A stretch of DNA of 64,000 nucleotides from Oscillospiraceae bacterium (GCA_015068605.1 SVKF01000007.1:16946-80945), one strand, 5' to 3'; positions 45,767 to 56,842 are shown, numbered from the stretch's first letter. Program-made: numbers and translations. The notes: a model not told the origin generated them from the letters alone.

Positions 45767-46451
45767 TTCTTGAAGGATATTTATTATCCGTCTTATTAAT
45801 CTTTTTAATTATAACTAATTTTCTTAAAACATCAGAATTTGGAATTTCAATAGTTTTTATCTCCTGAATTTCTCCGCCGAGTGCCTTTATTTTTTCCTTT
45901 GCATCATTAACTTCTTCCTCAATATCCATAGCCTTCATAGCTATAAAATATCCTCCGATTTTAATAAATGGAATAACATATTCAGATAAAACACGAAGAT
46001 TCGCAACGGCACGGGAAACACCAATATCATATTTTTCCCTATATTCAGGTTTTCTTGAAAATTCCTCCGCTCTTGCGTGAACACACTCAACATTTGAAAT
46101 TCCCGTTTTTTCTCTGACTTCCTTTAAAAAATTAATTCTTTTATTTAGGGAGTCCATTAAGGTTATTTCTAAATCAGGTCTTAAAATTTTAATGGGAAAA
46201 CCGGGAAAACCTGCCCCCGTTCCAACATCTATAATTTTAGCATTTTCCTTAAATTCGTGATAAAACAAAGGGGAAACGCTATCCGCAAAATGTCTGACTG
46301 AAATCCCTTCCGGGTCGGTTATTGCAGTCAAATTCATTTTTTCGTTCCATTCAACCAATAGTGAAGAATAAATATCAAAATGATTTAATTTTTCCTCTGA
46401 AATTTCTCCGCCAAATTTTTTTATACAATCTATAAATAAATTTCTATCCAT
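45756..46451 (-). CDS. rsmG: 16S rRNA m7G527 methyltransferase RsmG (GidB)
   Basis: A 231-residue methyltransferase that modifies G527 of 16S rRNA. It has WNEKMNLTAITDPEG, HFADSVSP, IDVGTGAGFPGFPIKILRPD and VSRAVANLRVLSEYVIPFIK. I start at MDRNLFIDC (46451), with AAAGGATATT upstream. RsmG is commonly close to parAB and oriC in Firmicutes, as here. Confidence 0.95.
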   Translation of the reverse strand: MDRNLFIDCIKKFGGEISEEKLNHFDIYSSLLVEWNEKMNLTAITDPEGISVRHFADSVSPLFYHEFKENAKIIDVGTGAGFPGFPIKILRPDLEITLMDSLNKRINFLKEVREKTGISNVECVHARAEEFSRKPEYREKYDIGVSRAVANLRVLSEYVIPFIKIGGYFIAMKAMDIEEEVNDAKEKIKALGGEIQEIKTIEIPNSDVLRKLVIIKKINKTDNKYPSRKIK

Positions 46452-46480
46452 AATAATATCCTTTTTCTTAATAAAGCAAG

Positions 46481-46505
46481 CAACCACGGGAAAACCCCGT
46501 GGTTT
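46481..46505 (-). terminator. Probable terminator between the ferredoxin gene and rsmG
   Basis: AACCACGGG and CCCCGTGGTT form a strong stem on the reverse strand. The trailing T run is weak, so some read-through into rsmG is likely. Confidence 0.6.
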
Positions 46506-46535
46506 AATATATTTATGTATAATTGCTTGCGAAAA

Positions 46536-46706
46536 TTATTCTTCCTCAGGAGCACCAACAGGGCAAACAGATGCACAGTTGCCGCAAGAAATACAAGCGT
46601 CAGCATCAATTACATATTTGCCGTCTCCTTCTGTGATACAATCAACAGGACATTCTCCTGCGCAAACACCACAGCTGATACATTCATCATTGATTTTAAA
46701 AGCCAT
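46536..46706 (-). CDS. 2[4Fe-4S] ferredoxin
   Basis: A 56-residue protein with two CxxCxxCxxxCP clusters, CISCGVCAGECPVDCI and CISCGNCASVCPVG, and an acidic C-terminus. It is a clostridial-type two-cluster ferredoxin, a low-potential electron carrier that can serve hydrogenases and oxidoreductases. ATG 46706 has GAGGTG upstream. It sits between rsmG and the origin region and is transcribed toward rsmG. Confidence 0.95.
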   Translation of the reverse strand: MAFKINDECISCGVCAGECPVDCITEGDGKYVIDADACISCGNCASVCPVGAPEEE

Positions 46707-46740
46707 TCTTTTTCACCTCTTTAATATAATATATTCTTTA

Positions 46741-46997
46741 CAAATATAATATATCATTTTTATTAATTTGTCAAGAGTTATTCACATTAAAATAAACATT
46801 CAACAGTGGATAGACTGTGGATAAAAATTAAAAAAATTTTATATTTTCTCAAATTGTTCAAAGTGTTGATAACAAAACAGAGGTTTAAACAGCTTTTAAA
46901 TAGCCTAAAACTGCTTATATTACAATAAGAAATGACATTTTCAACACTTTAAACACCACCTACAACAACCACTACCTAATAAATATATATAATTATA
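46741..46997. other. Putative chromosomal replication origin (oriC)
   Basis: A 257-bp, very A+T-rich gap with a DnaA-box cluster: TTATTCACA at 46778-46786, a perfect TTATCCACA on the reverse strand at 46824-46816, TTATCAACA on the reverse strand at 46872-46864, and a weaker AGTGGATAG at 46805-46813. An AT tract that could unwind follows at 46978-47020. Proximity to dnaN, recF, gyrB, parAB and rsmG supports the call. Unusually, dnaA is not next to it. Confidence 0.75.
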
Positions 46998-47249
46998 TTA
47001 TATATTATAAAAATAAAAACAAGTTTTACAAGGAATATAGTTATTTAGAAAAGCTTCAAACTCATCTTTAAAAATAACTAAATTTTCATCCTTTATATTT
47101 CTTTTTGAAACACAATCGTCTGTATGAAATTTATTTGAATTAACAGAGCCGTATACAGGCAAAAAAATTTCACCGCAATTTACATATCCACTACGATGTA
47201 TAAATAACAAAGACAAAAGTAAAATAAAAATTATTTTTAATATTTTCAA
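46998..47249 (-). CDS. Small secreted Ada-like zinc-binding protein
   Basis: An 83-residue protein from TTG 47249, with GAAGGTGAT upstream. The N-terminus KILKIIFILLLSLLFIHRSG is a signal or anchor. The rest, GSVNSNKFHTDDC and AFLNNYIPCKTC, fits the Ada-type four-ligand zinc domain found at the end of many secreted proteins (His/Cys followed by PCKxC). It lies directly downstream of a structured RNA with an intrinsic terminator. No activity is known. Confidence 0.6.
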   Translation of the reverse strand: MKILKIIFILLLSLLFIHRSGYVNCGEIFLPVYGSVNSNKFHTDDCVSKRNIKDENLVIFKDEFEAFLNNYIPCKTCFYFYNI

Positions 47250-47263
47250 AAAATCACCTTCAT

Positions 47264-47429
47264 AATAAAAAATGCGCAACCTAAAAGAGTTGCGCACGAA
47301 AAATACAACCCTTTTGATTGCGACATCATTTAATAACTACATACTATAGTGTATCAATGGTTGCATTTTTGCCAAAGACAAAAAGACACATCCATAGTAT
47401 GTGTAAAAAAATTATTAATTAATGTCGCA
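47264..47429 (-). ncRNA. Structured leader or small RNA near oriC
   Basis: On the reverse strand a -35 TTTACT (47463-47458), 17-bp spacer and -10 TAATAT (47440-47435) place a start near 47428, on the first base of a long stem. TGCGACAT (47429-47422) pairs with ATGTCGCA (47326-47319), then TTAATAA with TTATTAA, then ACATACTAT with ATAGTATGT. The loop segment at 47370-47359 can pair over 12 bp (one G-U) with 47310-47299. A terminator, TGCGCAAC/GTTGCGCA (47296-47273) plus TTTTTT, ends it just ahead of the Ada-like gene. Confidence 0.5.
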
Positions 47430-47570
47430 TAATCATATTATCATAATTTTTATAAAAAGTAAACTGAAAAATAAAAAAATCTCAAAAAAAATAAAAAAAG
47501 GGCTTTATTTTTGAAATTTTTTATGTTATAATGGATACATATATATAAATGTGGGAAAGGTTTTTAAATT

Positions 47571-48671
47571 ATGAAATTTTTATGTTCTCGAAATATTTTA
47601 AATGATACATTAAATATTGTTTCAAAAGCTGTTTCAACTCATTCAAGTATGGCGGTTCTTGAAGGTATACTTATAAAGGCAACAACCGGGAAGATTGAAA
47701 TTGTTGCAAATGACCTTGAAATGGGAATTGAATCCTCTTTTGAAGCGGATGTTAAAGAAGAGGGTCAGGTTGTTATTAATGCTAAAATGTTTATGAATAT
47801 TATTAAAAATCTTTCTTCGGATTCCGTAAGCATTGAGGTTGGGGATAAATTTTTTACAACTATAAAGAGCGGAAACGCTAAATTTGAAATTATGGGGCTC
47901 AATCCTTCTGAATTTCCGGAGCTTCCTATTATAAATCATGATTACAGTGTTGCTATAAGCAAAAATATGCTTCGTGATATGATAAGCAGAACGGTTTTTT
48001 CAGTTTATAAAAAGGATGACCGTCCTGTTCTTCGCGGCTGTCTTATGGAAATTGAGAAAAATGAAATTAAAATGGTTGCTCTTGACGGCTATCGTCTCGC
48101 TTTCCGTAAATATAATATTGAGGAAGATTGTGAAAAGAAGAAGTTTATAATACCTGAAAAGTCTTTGTCTGAGCTTTCTAAGCTTTTAAAAGACGAGGAT
48201 GAAAAAATTATGATAAATGCAACTGCAAAGCACGCAGTTTTCATTGATGATAATTATAAGCTTGTTACCCGTCTTATCGAGGGTGAATATATGAATTATG
48301 AGGCTCTCATTAAGAGTGATTTCCCTCATAATATCGAATGTCCCGTATCCGAGCTTATGAATTCGGTTTATCGTGCATCTTTGATTGTTATAAATGACAT
48401 AACAAAGTGTCCTGTTAAAATGAAAATAGGAGGGGATAACATAAATGTCTCCTGCGAAACTTCAATCGGATTTGTTGATGATAATATTACCGTTACAACC
48501 GGAGATGAAGAGATTGTTATGGGCTTTAACAGCACATTTATTTTAGAGGCTTTAAGAGCCTGCGATGATGAAAGAGTTATATTAAAAATTAAAGGAAGCA
48601 AAGAGCCTTTGATTATAGCCCCAACCCAAGGGGATGACTTTATTTATCTGGTTCTTCCTGTTAAGATATGA
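47571..48671 (+). CDS. dnaN: DNA polymerase III beta subunit (sliding clamp)
   Basis: A 366-residue clamp with three similar domains. Recognisable parts include MAVLEGILIKATTGKIEIVA, FRKYNIEE, DDRPVLRGCLMEI and the C-terminal IIAPTQGDDFIYLVLPVKI. A TATAAT lies at 47526-47531 upstream. It overlaps recF by 4 bp. It leads the gyrase-type replication operon here without dnaA. Confidence 0.97.
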   Translation: MKFLCSRNILNDTLNIVSKAVSTHSSMAVLEGILIKATTGKIEIVANDLEMGIESSFEADVKEEGQVVINAKMFMNIIKNLSSDSVSIEVGDKFFTTIKSGNAKFEIMGLNPSEFPELPIINHDYSVAISKNMLRDMISRTVFSVYKKDDRPVLRGCLMEIEKNEIKMVALDGYRLAFRKYNIEEDCEKKKFIIPEKSLSELSKLLKDEDEKIMINATAKHAVFIDDNYKLVTRLIEGEYMNYEALIKSDFPHNIECPVSELMNSVYRASLIVINDITKCPVKMKIGGDNINVSCETSIGFVDDNITVTTGDEEIVMGFNSTFILEALRACDDERVILKIKGSKEPLIIAPTQGDDFIYLVLPVKI

Positions 48672-49759
48672 TTGCTAAAGATTTATATTTGAAAAATTTT
48701 CGTAATTACTGTGAAGAAAAAATTGAATTTTCCCCATCTGTAAATATAATTTACGGCAACAATGCCCAGGGAAAAACTAATATATTAGAAGGGGTATATC
48801 TTTTTTCTATGGGAAAATCCGTAAGAACTCATCATGATGAGGAGCTTATTAAGATTGGAGAGAAAGAGGCATACCTTAATATGAATTTCAGCGGCGGAAA
48901 AAGAGATATTAACGCCGAGATGTTTATAAAAAAGAATAACAGGAAAAGATTTTTAATGAATGAAATTCCCGTTAAGAGAAACAGTGATTTGGTTGGAAAA
49001 TTTAATGTGGTTTATTTCGGACCCGAATGTATGAATATTATAAAAAGCGGTCCTATGGCAAGAAGGAAAAATCTTGATATTTTAATAAGTCAGCTGAAGA
49101 AAAATTATTTTATTTGTATTTCGGATTATAAAAAGACTCTTGAAGCAAAGACGGCTCTTCTCAAAAATGAGATAATAGATAAAATAACTCTTGATATCTT
49201 AAATGAAAGACTTATAAATCTTTCAACAGAGCTTACAAAATACAGATTTTTATATATAAAAAAAATTGAAAATATTGCAAGGAAAGTTCAAAAGGAAATT
49301 TCTCAGGGAAAAGAAAAGCTTGAAATTAAATACAGTAGTTTTTGCGGTGAATTTGAGGAATTTAATGAGGAAGAAGTAAAAAATAAATTTTCTGAAAAAT
49401 TTTCTAAAAATTACGACAGAGAAGTATATTTAAGAGAAGCTGTGACAGGTTGCCACAGAGATGATATTGAATATTTTATAAACGGGAACAATGTTAAAAT
49501 GTTTGGGTCATCAGGACAGCAGAAAACTGTTGCATTGGTTCAGAAAATTGCGGAAGTAAATCTTATTTTTGAGGAAATAGGGGAATATCCTGTTCTTTTG
49601 CTTGATGATATTATGAGTGAGCTTGACGAAAAAAGGCAGGAATATATTTTAACTAAAATTAAAAATATGCAGATTATAATTACCTGCACGGATAAGGAAA
49701 AATTTAATTCCCTGTCCGATTGCAGATATATAAAAATTGAAGAAGGCAGGGCAGTATAA
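48668..49759 (+). CDS. recF: DNA replication/repair protein RecF
   Basis: A 363-residue SMC-like ATPase. Walker A is YGNNAQGKTN near residue 30; the signature is FGSSGQQKTVALVQKIAE and Walker B is LLLDDIMSELDEKR. It loads RecA at gaps. It overlaps dnaN by 4 bp and remB by 1 bp, as expected for coupled translation. Confidence 0.97.
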   Translation: MIAKDLYLKNFRNYCEEKIEFSPSVNIIYGNNAQGKTNILEGVYLFSMGKSVRTHHDEELIKIGEKEAYLNMNFSGGKRDINAEMFIKKNNRKRFLMNEIPVKRNSDLVGKFNVVYFGPECMNIIKSGPMARRKNLDILISQLKKNYFICISDYKKTLEAKTALLKNEIIDKITLDILNERLINLSTELTKYRFLYIKKIENIARKVQKEISQGKEKLEIKYSSFCGEFEEFNEEEVKNKFSEKFSKNYDREVYLREAVTGCHRDDIEYFINGNNVKMFGSSGQQKTVALVQKIAEVNLIFEEIGEYPVLLLDDIMSELDEKRQEYILTKIKNMQIIITCTDKEKFNSLSDCRYIKIEEGRAV

Positions 49760-50019
49760 TGTATCTTCATTTAGGGAATGACACCGTTGTTAATACAGAT
49801 GATATAATTGCAATGATGGATTTGGAAAGCTCATCAATGTCTAAATTCAGTAAGGAATTTTTAAAAATTTCAACAGAAGAAGGGTTTGTCCGTAATGTTT
49901 CTGATGAAATTCCAAAATCATTTATTTTATGCGAAAAAGACGGTCAGTCAGTTATTTATATAACAAATATTTCAACTAAAGCTCTTTCAGGAAGAGTCCG
50001 AAAGACTTTCAGTTTTTAA
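49759..50019 (+). CDS. remB: RemB-like extracellular matrix regulator (DUF370 family)
   Basis: An 86-residue protein starting MYLHLGNDTVVNTDDIIAMM with GRVRKTFSF at the end, matching RemB/YaaB of the RemA-RemB family. RemA/B proteins control biofilm genes in Bacillus and lie between recF and gyrB, as here. The overlap with recF is 1 bp. Confidence 0.9.
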   Translation: MYLHLGNDTVVNTDDIIAMMDLESSSMSKFSKEFLKISTEEGFVRNVSDEIPKSFILCEKDGQSVIYITNISTKALSGRVRKTFSF

Positions 50020-50023
50020 TTGA

Positions 50024-51970
<1,947 letters not shown>

Positions 51971-52014
51971 TATTAAATCCGCCGATAAGGCGGATTTAAT
52001 TATAGGAGATAAAT

Positions 52015-52683
52015 ATGGAAAATTTTTATAAGAAAAATATACAAATGGCTTTGGAAGAATTTGATAATGAAAAAGCTAAAGAGAATTTTGAAAAATATAA
52101 TAAAATGATGGCATATTATAAATGTGCTATGATGGAGATTGAAACGAAATTTAATGTTTTAAATGAGGAATTTTCTCTGCAGTATGACAGAAATCCTATA
52201 AACGGAATGAAAAGTCGTCTCAAAAATCCAATTAGTATGAAAGAAAAATTAGAGAGAAAAAATCTTAATTTTTCTGTTGAAGATGCAGAAAAAAACCTTA
52301 ATGATATTGCTGGGATAAGGGTTATTTGCTCGTTTTATGATGATGTTTATATGCTCGCCGACGCACTTTTAAAGCAGGATGACATAACCCTGGTGGAAAA
52401 GAAGGACTACATAAAAAATCCGAAGCCAAACGGTTACAGGAGTCTTCATCTTATCGTCAGTGTGCCTATTTTCCTTGAAAAGGAAAAAAGAATGATGAAG
52501 GTTGAAATTCAGCTTAGAACAATTGCAATGGATTTTTGGGCAAGTCTTGAACATCAGCTCCGCTATAAAAAGGATTTTGAATTTACAGACGAAATGGGGA
52601 AGGAGCTTTTAGAGTGTGCAACCCTCTCCGCCGAGCTTGACGGAAGAATGAATAAATTAAGAGAAAAAACATTTAAAGAATAA
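52015..52683 (+). CDS. Small alarmone synthetase (RelA/SpoT domain)
   Basis: A 222-residue protein with a single RelA/SpoT synthetase domain: NDIAGIRVICSFYDDVYMLA, YIKNPKPNGYRSLHLIV and VEIQLRTIAMDFWASLEHQL. No HD hydrolase or regulatory domain is present, so it resembles RelQ/RelP-type (p)ppGpp synthetases. It follows gyrB by 44 bp, and a short hairpin (AAATCCGCC/GGCGGATTT) lies between them. Confidence 0.9.
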   Translation: MENFYKKNIQMALEEFDNEKAKENFEKYNKMMAYYKCAMMEIETKFNVLNEEFSLQYDRNPINGMKSRLKNPISMKEKLERKNLNFSVEDAEKNLNDIAGIRVICSFYDDVYMLADALLKQDDITLVEKKDYIKNPKPNGYRSLHLIVSVPIFLEKEKRMMKVEIQLRTIAMDFWASLEHQLRYKKDFEFTDEMGKELLECATLSAELDGRMNKLREKTFKE

Positions 52684-52689
52684 AAAGGG

Positions 52690-52980
52690 GCCAGCGCAAA
52701 ATGCACCGACCACACAAAACACCCAAAAAGATGTATAAAAATCATTTTTAAAAGCGTAAATGACAAAATATACTTCATAAATTAGGAAAGGCGTTGTTTA
52801 AAAAGTCTTTTTGACTTTTTAAACAACGCCTTGGCTTTAAGGGAATAGGAAAAAAGCTCTAAAGAGGACAAACTGAGCCAAAGCCAAGGCTTTGGGATTC
52901 GGTTTATCCAATCTGCGCTATTTTGCGTCCATCCCCCCAAGAGGCTGTAGCAAAATGATTTCATTTTGCTACAGCCCCTA
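52690..52980. repeat. Modular dispersed element, copy B
   Basis: Inverted relative to copy A (22474-22745). It begins with GCAAAATGCACCGACCAC and ends with a 16-bp hairpin, GGCTGTAGCAAAATGA (52943-52958) with its complement (52961-52976). The middle contains a perfect 18-bp hairpin, GGCGTTGTTTAAAAAGTC (52790-52807) with 52813-52830. The hairpin-rich stretch 52684-53000 holds no gene I can support. Confidence 0.85.
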
Positions 52981-53000
52981 TAATTTTATAATTTTTTATT

Positions 53001-54536
53001 TTATCTGAAAATACATATTTTCTGACCTTTTTTCATGTGTTCGCTTTCAAGATTATTTGCCGCCATAATTGACTCGGGAGTCACAAAATAGCGCTTTGCA
53101 ATATTCCATACACTCTCTCCTTCTTCGGCAAAATATATAACCGCAGGTGAGCAGGGTTTCATTTCAGTTTCACTGTCCTCGGTAATATCCTCTATAATTT
53201 CGATAGTTTCGCTTTTTAAAAGGGAAATCGTCAAAGAAACAATAAATCTAAGCTCAATTTCCTTATCACCGCTTATGTTATATCCTATATGGTCAAGGCT
53301 GACCTTTGCCTCACAGATAGAGTCTTCCGTCACGCAGGAAGAATCAACCGTCTGGCAAAAAGAGCTTATATGGCTCATTCCCGAAAGAGGTGAACTTTCG
53401 TCTTCCGATGAATAAAGTATGTTGGAAAGAATTTCCCCTTCAACCGTAATTCTGCCGTTTTCTATGGAAATCCCTGTTATTCTCGCTTCTCCCGAGCAGT
53501 CCGAAACCTTGAATACCGATGGAAGATAATCCGGAATCAAGACAGTATCCTTATGGGCAATTTGGGTTGTGTTTTTATCGGTTATGCTCTCGGTGGAATA
53601 ATTTGTTTTTGAAATTTTAACGGGGGATACCGTTGAAAATGCATCATCAATTCCGCAAATCTCGGCAATTTCCGAAACTCTGAATGTCCCACATATCAGC
53701 AAATCAATATTAAGGCAACGCCTTGTTCCGTCCGGCTCTTCATAAACATCAAAAACTATATCACATACCGAAAAATTACTGTCGATTTCGCCCTCCGGAA
53801 GATTTATTCCCTCAAAGGTTTCGTTAAAGGGAAGGACTTCGTCCGTTGTTACAACGCACCCATTTTCATCGGAATAGACAACAAAAAGGTCAATGTCCCC
53901 CGAAACGCTGATTTTCCCGTCGCTGTATCTTACAGACTCGGTCATGCATTTTGCATTTATCTTGATTATCTCGCAAATATCCGGCTTGCCTGCAGGTATT
54001 TCGATTTTCTCACGGAAGCGAAAACTTTGCTCCTCTTCCGCAGAAACGCAGGAAATGCAATAATCCTTATACTTTGCCATGATTTCGTCATTTTCCTCAA
54101 ATCCCGTGGGAATGGCGCAGGATATTTTCCGACTTACCTTAATATCAATACCAATGCAACATTTTATGTTGATTTTACGGCTGTTAAGTGTCTGATAATC
54201 AACTTCCTCAAGCTCTGCCTCAGCAAAGACATGGCTTGAGCTTTCAACACCTGCACAATCCGCCATGTAGCTGAAATCAAGCTTTGAAAAGATTGATTTA
54301 ATCCCTCCGCCTTCGGGGATATAGACAACTGTCAGGTGAACAACCCCCTGAACATAAACCTTGTCTGTCTGGGGTGTTTTCTGAGTTATGACCGGTTTTG
54401 CACAAACCTGAAGAATTCTTGCCACATCAGGCTTTGTGTCAGGAACAATAAGGTCACATTCCGCTTTCGTCTGTCCGTATTTTGTGTTGATTATTTCTTT
54501 AAGAGCAATTTCCCTTTTCATAAGATTAAAATTCAT
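53001..54536 (-). CDS. DUF3794 (SPOCS) and LysM domain protein
   Basis: A 511-residue protein. Three SPOCS/DUF3794 modules (about 30-150, 170-300 and 330-450) carry segments such as AECDLIVPDTKPDVARILQV, IEIPAGKPDICEIIKINAK and TVLIPDYLPSVFKVS. A LysM domain ends it (about 463-511: EEGESVWNIAKRYFVTPESI). This architecture matches spore-coat/cortex-associated proteins (SafA- and YknT-like neighbours) in Clostridia. GAGGTA lies upstream of ATG. It is the last gene of a reverse-strand cluster. Confidence 0.8.
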   Translation of the reverse strand: MNFNLMKREIALKEIINTKYGQTKAECDLIVPDTKPDVARILQVCAKPVITQKTPQTDKVYVQGVVHLTVVYIPEGGGIKSIFSKLDFSYMADCAGVESSSHVFAEAELEEVDYQTLNSRKINIKCCIGIDIKVSRKISCAIPTGFEENDEIMAKYKDYCISCVSAEEEQSFRFREKIEIPAGKPDICEIIKINAKCMTESVRYSDGKISVSGDIDLFVVYSDENGCVVTTDEVLPFNETFEGINLPEGEIDSNFSVCDIVFDVYEEPDGTRRCLNIDLLICGTFRVSEIAEICGIDDAFSTVSPVKISKTNYSTESITDKNTTQIAHKDTVLIPDYLPSVFKVSDCSGEARITGISIENGRITVEGEILSNILYSSEDESSPLSGMSHISSFCQTVDSSCVTEDSICEAKVSLDHIGYNISGDKEIELRFIVSLTISLLKSETIEIIEDITEDSETEMKPCSPAVIYFAEEGESVWNIAKRYFVTPESIMAANNLESEHMKKGQKICIFR

Positions 54537-54582
54537 TTTATCCTACCTCGTTTCATTCTTTGTTGGTATATATTATGATAAA

Positions 54583-54897
54583 TCAAGCGAGGATATTCCC
54601 AAAATCAATCCAATCTGACACAAGTATATATAAAAGAGCAAGGATTAAAAACAAATCCTCGTCACAACCTCTGTCTAAAACCATGAGAATAAGCCCGATT
54701 ATAAGAATATCCTCACCGGTCAGAAATCCAAAAAATTTATGGGTCTCGCAATTATAGATTTCCTTTGGAAGACGGGATAAAAAGCCTTTTTCTCTTTTCT
54801 CCTCACCTGTGGGTGGAGGATATGGTCTTTTTGGCGGAGGAGCACTGTGTTTTTCTTTTTCCTGATACCCTGAGGGCTGATTATAATATCTTATCAT
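54583..54897 (-). CDS. Small membrane protein of the sporulation-type cluster
   Basis: A 104-residue protein. A Pro/Lys-rich N-terminus (APPPKRPYPPPTGEEKREKG) is followed by two hydrophobic helices (about 62-80 and 83-101) in GEDILIIGLILMVLDRG and LILALLYILVSDW. Similar short proteins occur near spore-coat-type genes in Clostridia, but I do not recognise a named family. Confidence 0.6.
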   Translation of the reverse strand: MIRYYNQPSGYQEKEKHSAPPPKRPYPPPTGEEKREKGFLSRLPKEIYNCETHKFFGFLTGEDILIIGLILMVLDRGCDEDLFLILALLYILVSDWIDFGNILA

Positions 54898-54909
54898 ATT
54901 CTCACCGCC

Positions 54910-55257
54910 TTAAAAATCGTCTTTAAAAACCGAAATTATTTTTGATATGTTCATAAGCTGTACTGCTTTATCAACTTTATTCTTCCTTTCATCTTTCAAA
55001 AAGGGCTTTAATGAAAGCAACAGATTAGTTTTGTCATTTTTGTCGCTTTTCCCCGACAAAGACATTATCTTTTGCAGTTTTAGAAGCATTGCAGGGTCAA
55101 AATCAAATCCACCCTCTTCCCCTTTCTCCTCCGTCTTTTCTTCGGGTTCGTCACGGAACGCCTTTATAATTTCCAAAAGCTGTGCATTTCCGTCCTCCCC
55201 GGAAAACATCTCTCGCACCTTTTCAATAGCTTCCTGAAAATTAAAATTATCGTCCAT
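54910..55257 (-). CDS. Hypothetical helical protein
   Basis: A 115-residue acidic, helical, soluble protein (NFQEAIEKVREMFSGEDG, KLQKIMSLSGKSDKNDKTNL, MNISKIISVFKDDF). No domain is recognised. It lies 12 bp upstream of the membrane-protein gene, in the same cluster. Confidence 0.55.
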   Translation of the reverse strand: MDDNFNFQEAIEKVREMFSGEDGNAQLLEIIKAFRDEPEEKTEEKGEEGGFDFDPAMLLKLQKIMSLSGKSDKNDKTNLLLSLKPFLKDERKNKVDKAVQLMNISKIISVFKDDF

Positions 55258-55274
55258 AACGCTTCGCTCCCTTA

Positions 55275-55484
55275 TTATTTAAATAAATCCTTAAGTTTTG
55301 GGTCCTTTTTATATTTTTCAATGTCAACACCCTTTAGCTTTTCCATAATCTCCTTTTTGTCTGAATTTTGGAGTACATTTCTCACCTGATTCATTTGCTC
55401 CTCACTTAAAACCCCTTTCAACTTCAAAAGTCCGTTTTCAAGCTTCTCGGGTGTCATTCCTGCAAGCATTTTTTCAATATTCAT
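55275..55484 (-). CDS. Hypothetical 69-residue helical protein
   Basis: Starts at ATG 55484 with GGAG upstream; an earlier ATG at 55496 overlaps that site. Sequence MNIEKMLAGMTPEKLENGLL followed by KLKDLFK is amphipathic and Lys-rich. It is the first gene of the reverse-strand cluster ending with the DUF3794-LysM gene. Function unknown. Confidence 0.55.
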   Translation of the reverse strand: MNIEKMLAGMTPEKLENGLLKLKGVLSEEQMNQVRNVLQNSDKKEIMEKLKGVDIEKYKKDPKLKDLFK

Positions 55485-55599
55485 AATAATCTCCATTCTG
55501 TTTCAATTATTTTTTATCAATATTATTATATGTATTTTAATTAAAATAGTGACAAATCGGAAAAAATATGTTATACTGTAAAATTAGAGGTGATTATTA

Positions 55600-56061
55600 T
55601 TGAAAGCAGTTATTCTCAGTGACTCTCACGGCAAAGTCGGAAATCTTATCCATGCATACGAAAAGGAAAAGGATGCGGATATGGTTATGTTTCTTGGCGA
55701 TGTCAACAGGGATATAGAAGAATTTATGCTTGCCTGCCCGAATGTTCTTGTTGCTTCGGTTATCGGCAATAACGATTTTTTCGTTAAAAGTGTTCCCGAA
55801 GACAGATTTTTTGAGTTTGGCGGAAGGAAAATATTTATGACTCACGGGCATAAATACAATTCCAAATATTCCCCCGATTTAGTTGTCAATCAGGGGAAAA
55901 AGCTTGGGGCAGATATTTGTCTTTACGGGCATTCCCACCGCAAGGCGTATGATGAGATTGGCGGAATAATCGCCGTAAATCCCGGAAGCGCTTCTTCCAC
56001 CTATGCTGTAATGACTATTGAAAACGGGAACATTGATATTGAATTTAAAAATATAGATTAA
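55600..56061 (+). CDS. YfcE/MJ0936-family metallophosphodiesterase
   Basis: A 153-residue calcineurin-like phosphoesterase starting at TTG with GAGGTGAT upstream. Metal motifs: LSDSHGKV, FLGDVNRD, IGNNDFF, THGHKYN and YGHSHR, with the NPGSAS segment typical of the family. It hydrolyses phosphodiesters; the physiological substrate is not known. coaX follows after 13 bp. Confidence 0.9.
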   Translation: MKAVILSDSHGKVGNLIHAYEKEKDADMVMFLGDVNRDIEEFMLACPNVLVASVIGNNDFFVKSVPEDRFFEFGGRKIFMTHGHKYNSKYSPDLVVNQGKKLGADICLYGHSHRKAYDEIGGIIAVNPGSASSTYAVMTIENGNIDIEFKNID

Positions 56062-56074
56062 AGAGGGATAAAAT

Positions 56075-56842
56075 ATGATTCTTGCGATTGATGTTGGTAA
56101 CACTAATATAGTTGTTGCATTATTTGACGGTGATAAGCTTAAAAACAGCTGGCGAATTTCGACGGATAAAAATAAAACATCGGACGAAATCGGGATAACT
56201 CTGTGTCAACTCACAGAGCATAGCGGAATAAAAGCCGAACAGATTGAAGATGTTATTATCTCCTCTGTTGTGCCGCCGATTATGCACTCTCTTTGTAATG
56301 CAATCAGAAAATATATAAAGTGCGAGCCTATGGTTGTGGGTCCCGGCGTTAAAACCGGTCTTAATATAAAATATGACAATCCGAAAGAAGTTGGTGCTGA
56401 CAGAATTGTCAACGCTGTCGGGGCTATTCATAAATACGGAAAACCACTCATTCTTGTGGATTTCGGAACGGCAACAACATTTTGCGCCATTGACAAAAAC
56501 GGAGATTATCTGGGTGGTGTCATTGCTCCCGGTGTCAAGGTTTCTATGAGCGCACTCTTTGAGAGAGCCGCAAAGCTCCCCAGGGTTGAAATTAAAAAAC
56601 CCCGGTCTGCAATAGGCAAAAATACTGTTTCTTCCATGCAATCAGGTGCGGTTTACGGTCAGGCAGGGCAGGTGGACAGAATTGTTGACGAAATAAAAAA
56701 GGAGCTTAACGAGGAAAATGTCAAGGTTATCGCAACCGGCGGTCTTTCCGTCCTTATCGCTCCGGAAAGCAACTGCATTGATATTGTTGATAAAACACTG
56801 ACTCTTGACGGACTCAGAATTATCTATGATATGAATAAGTAA
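56075..56842 (+). CDS. coaX: Type III pantothenate kinase
   Basis: A 255-residue kinase for the first step of CoA synthesis. [20 protein letters not shown] is the phosphate-binding strand; [30 protein letters not shown] and [12 protein letters not shown] are the family motifs. AGAGGGATAAA lies upstream. The supply of CoA also feeds the Sfp-type transferase at 11.8 kb, although they are unlinked. Confidence 0.95.
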   Translation: MILAIDVGNTNIVVALFDGDKLKNSWRISTDKNKTSDEIGITLCQLTEHSGIKAEQIEDVIISSVVPPIMHSLCNAIRKYIKCEPMVVGPGVKTGLNIKYDNPKEVGADRIVNAVGAIHKYGKPLILVDFGTATTFCAIDKNGDYLGGVIAPGVKVSMSALFERAAKLPRVEIKKPRSAIGKNTVSSMQSGAVYGQAGQVDRIVDEIKKELNEENVKVIATGGLSVLIAPESNCIDIVDKTLTLDGLRIIYDMNK

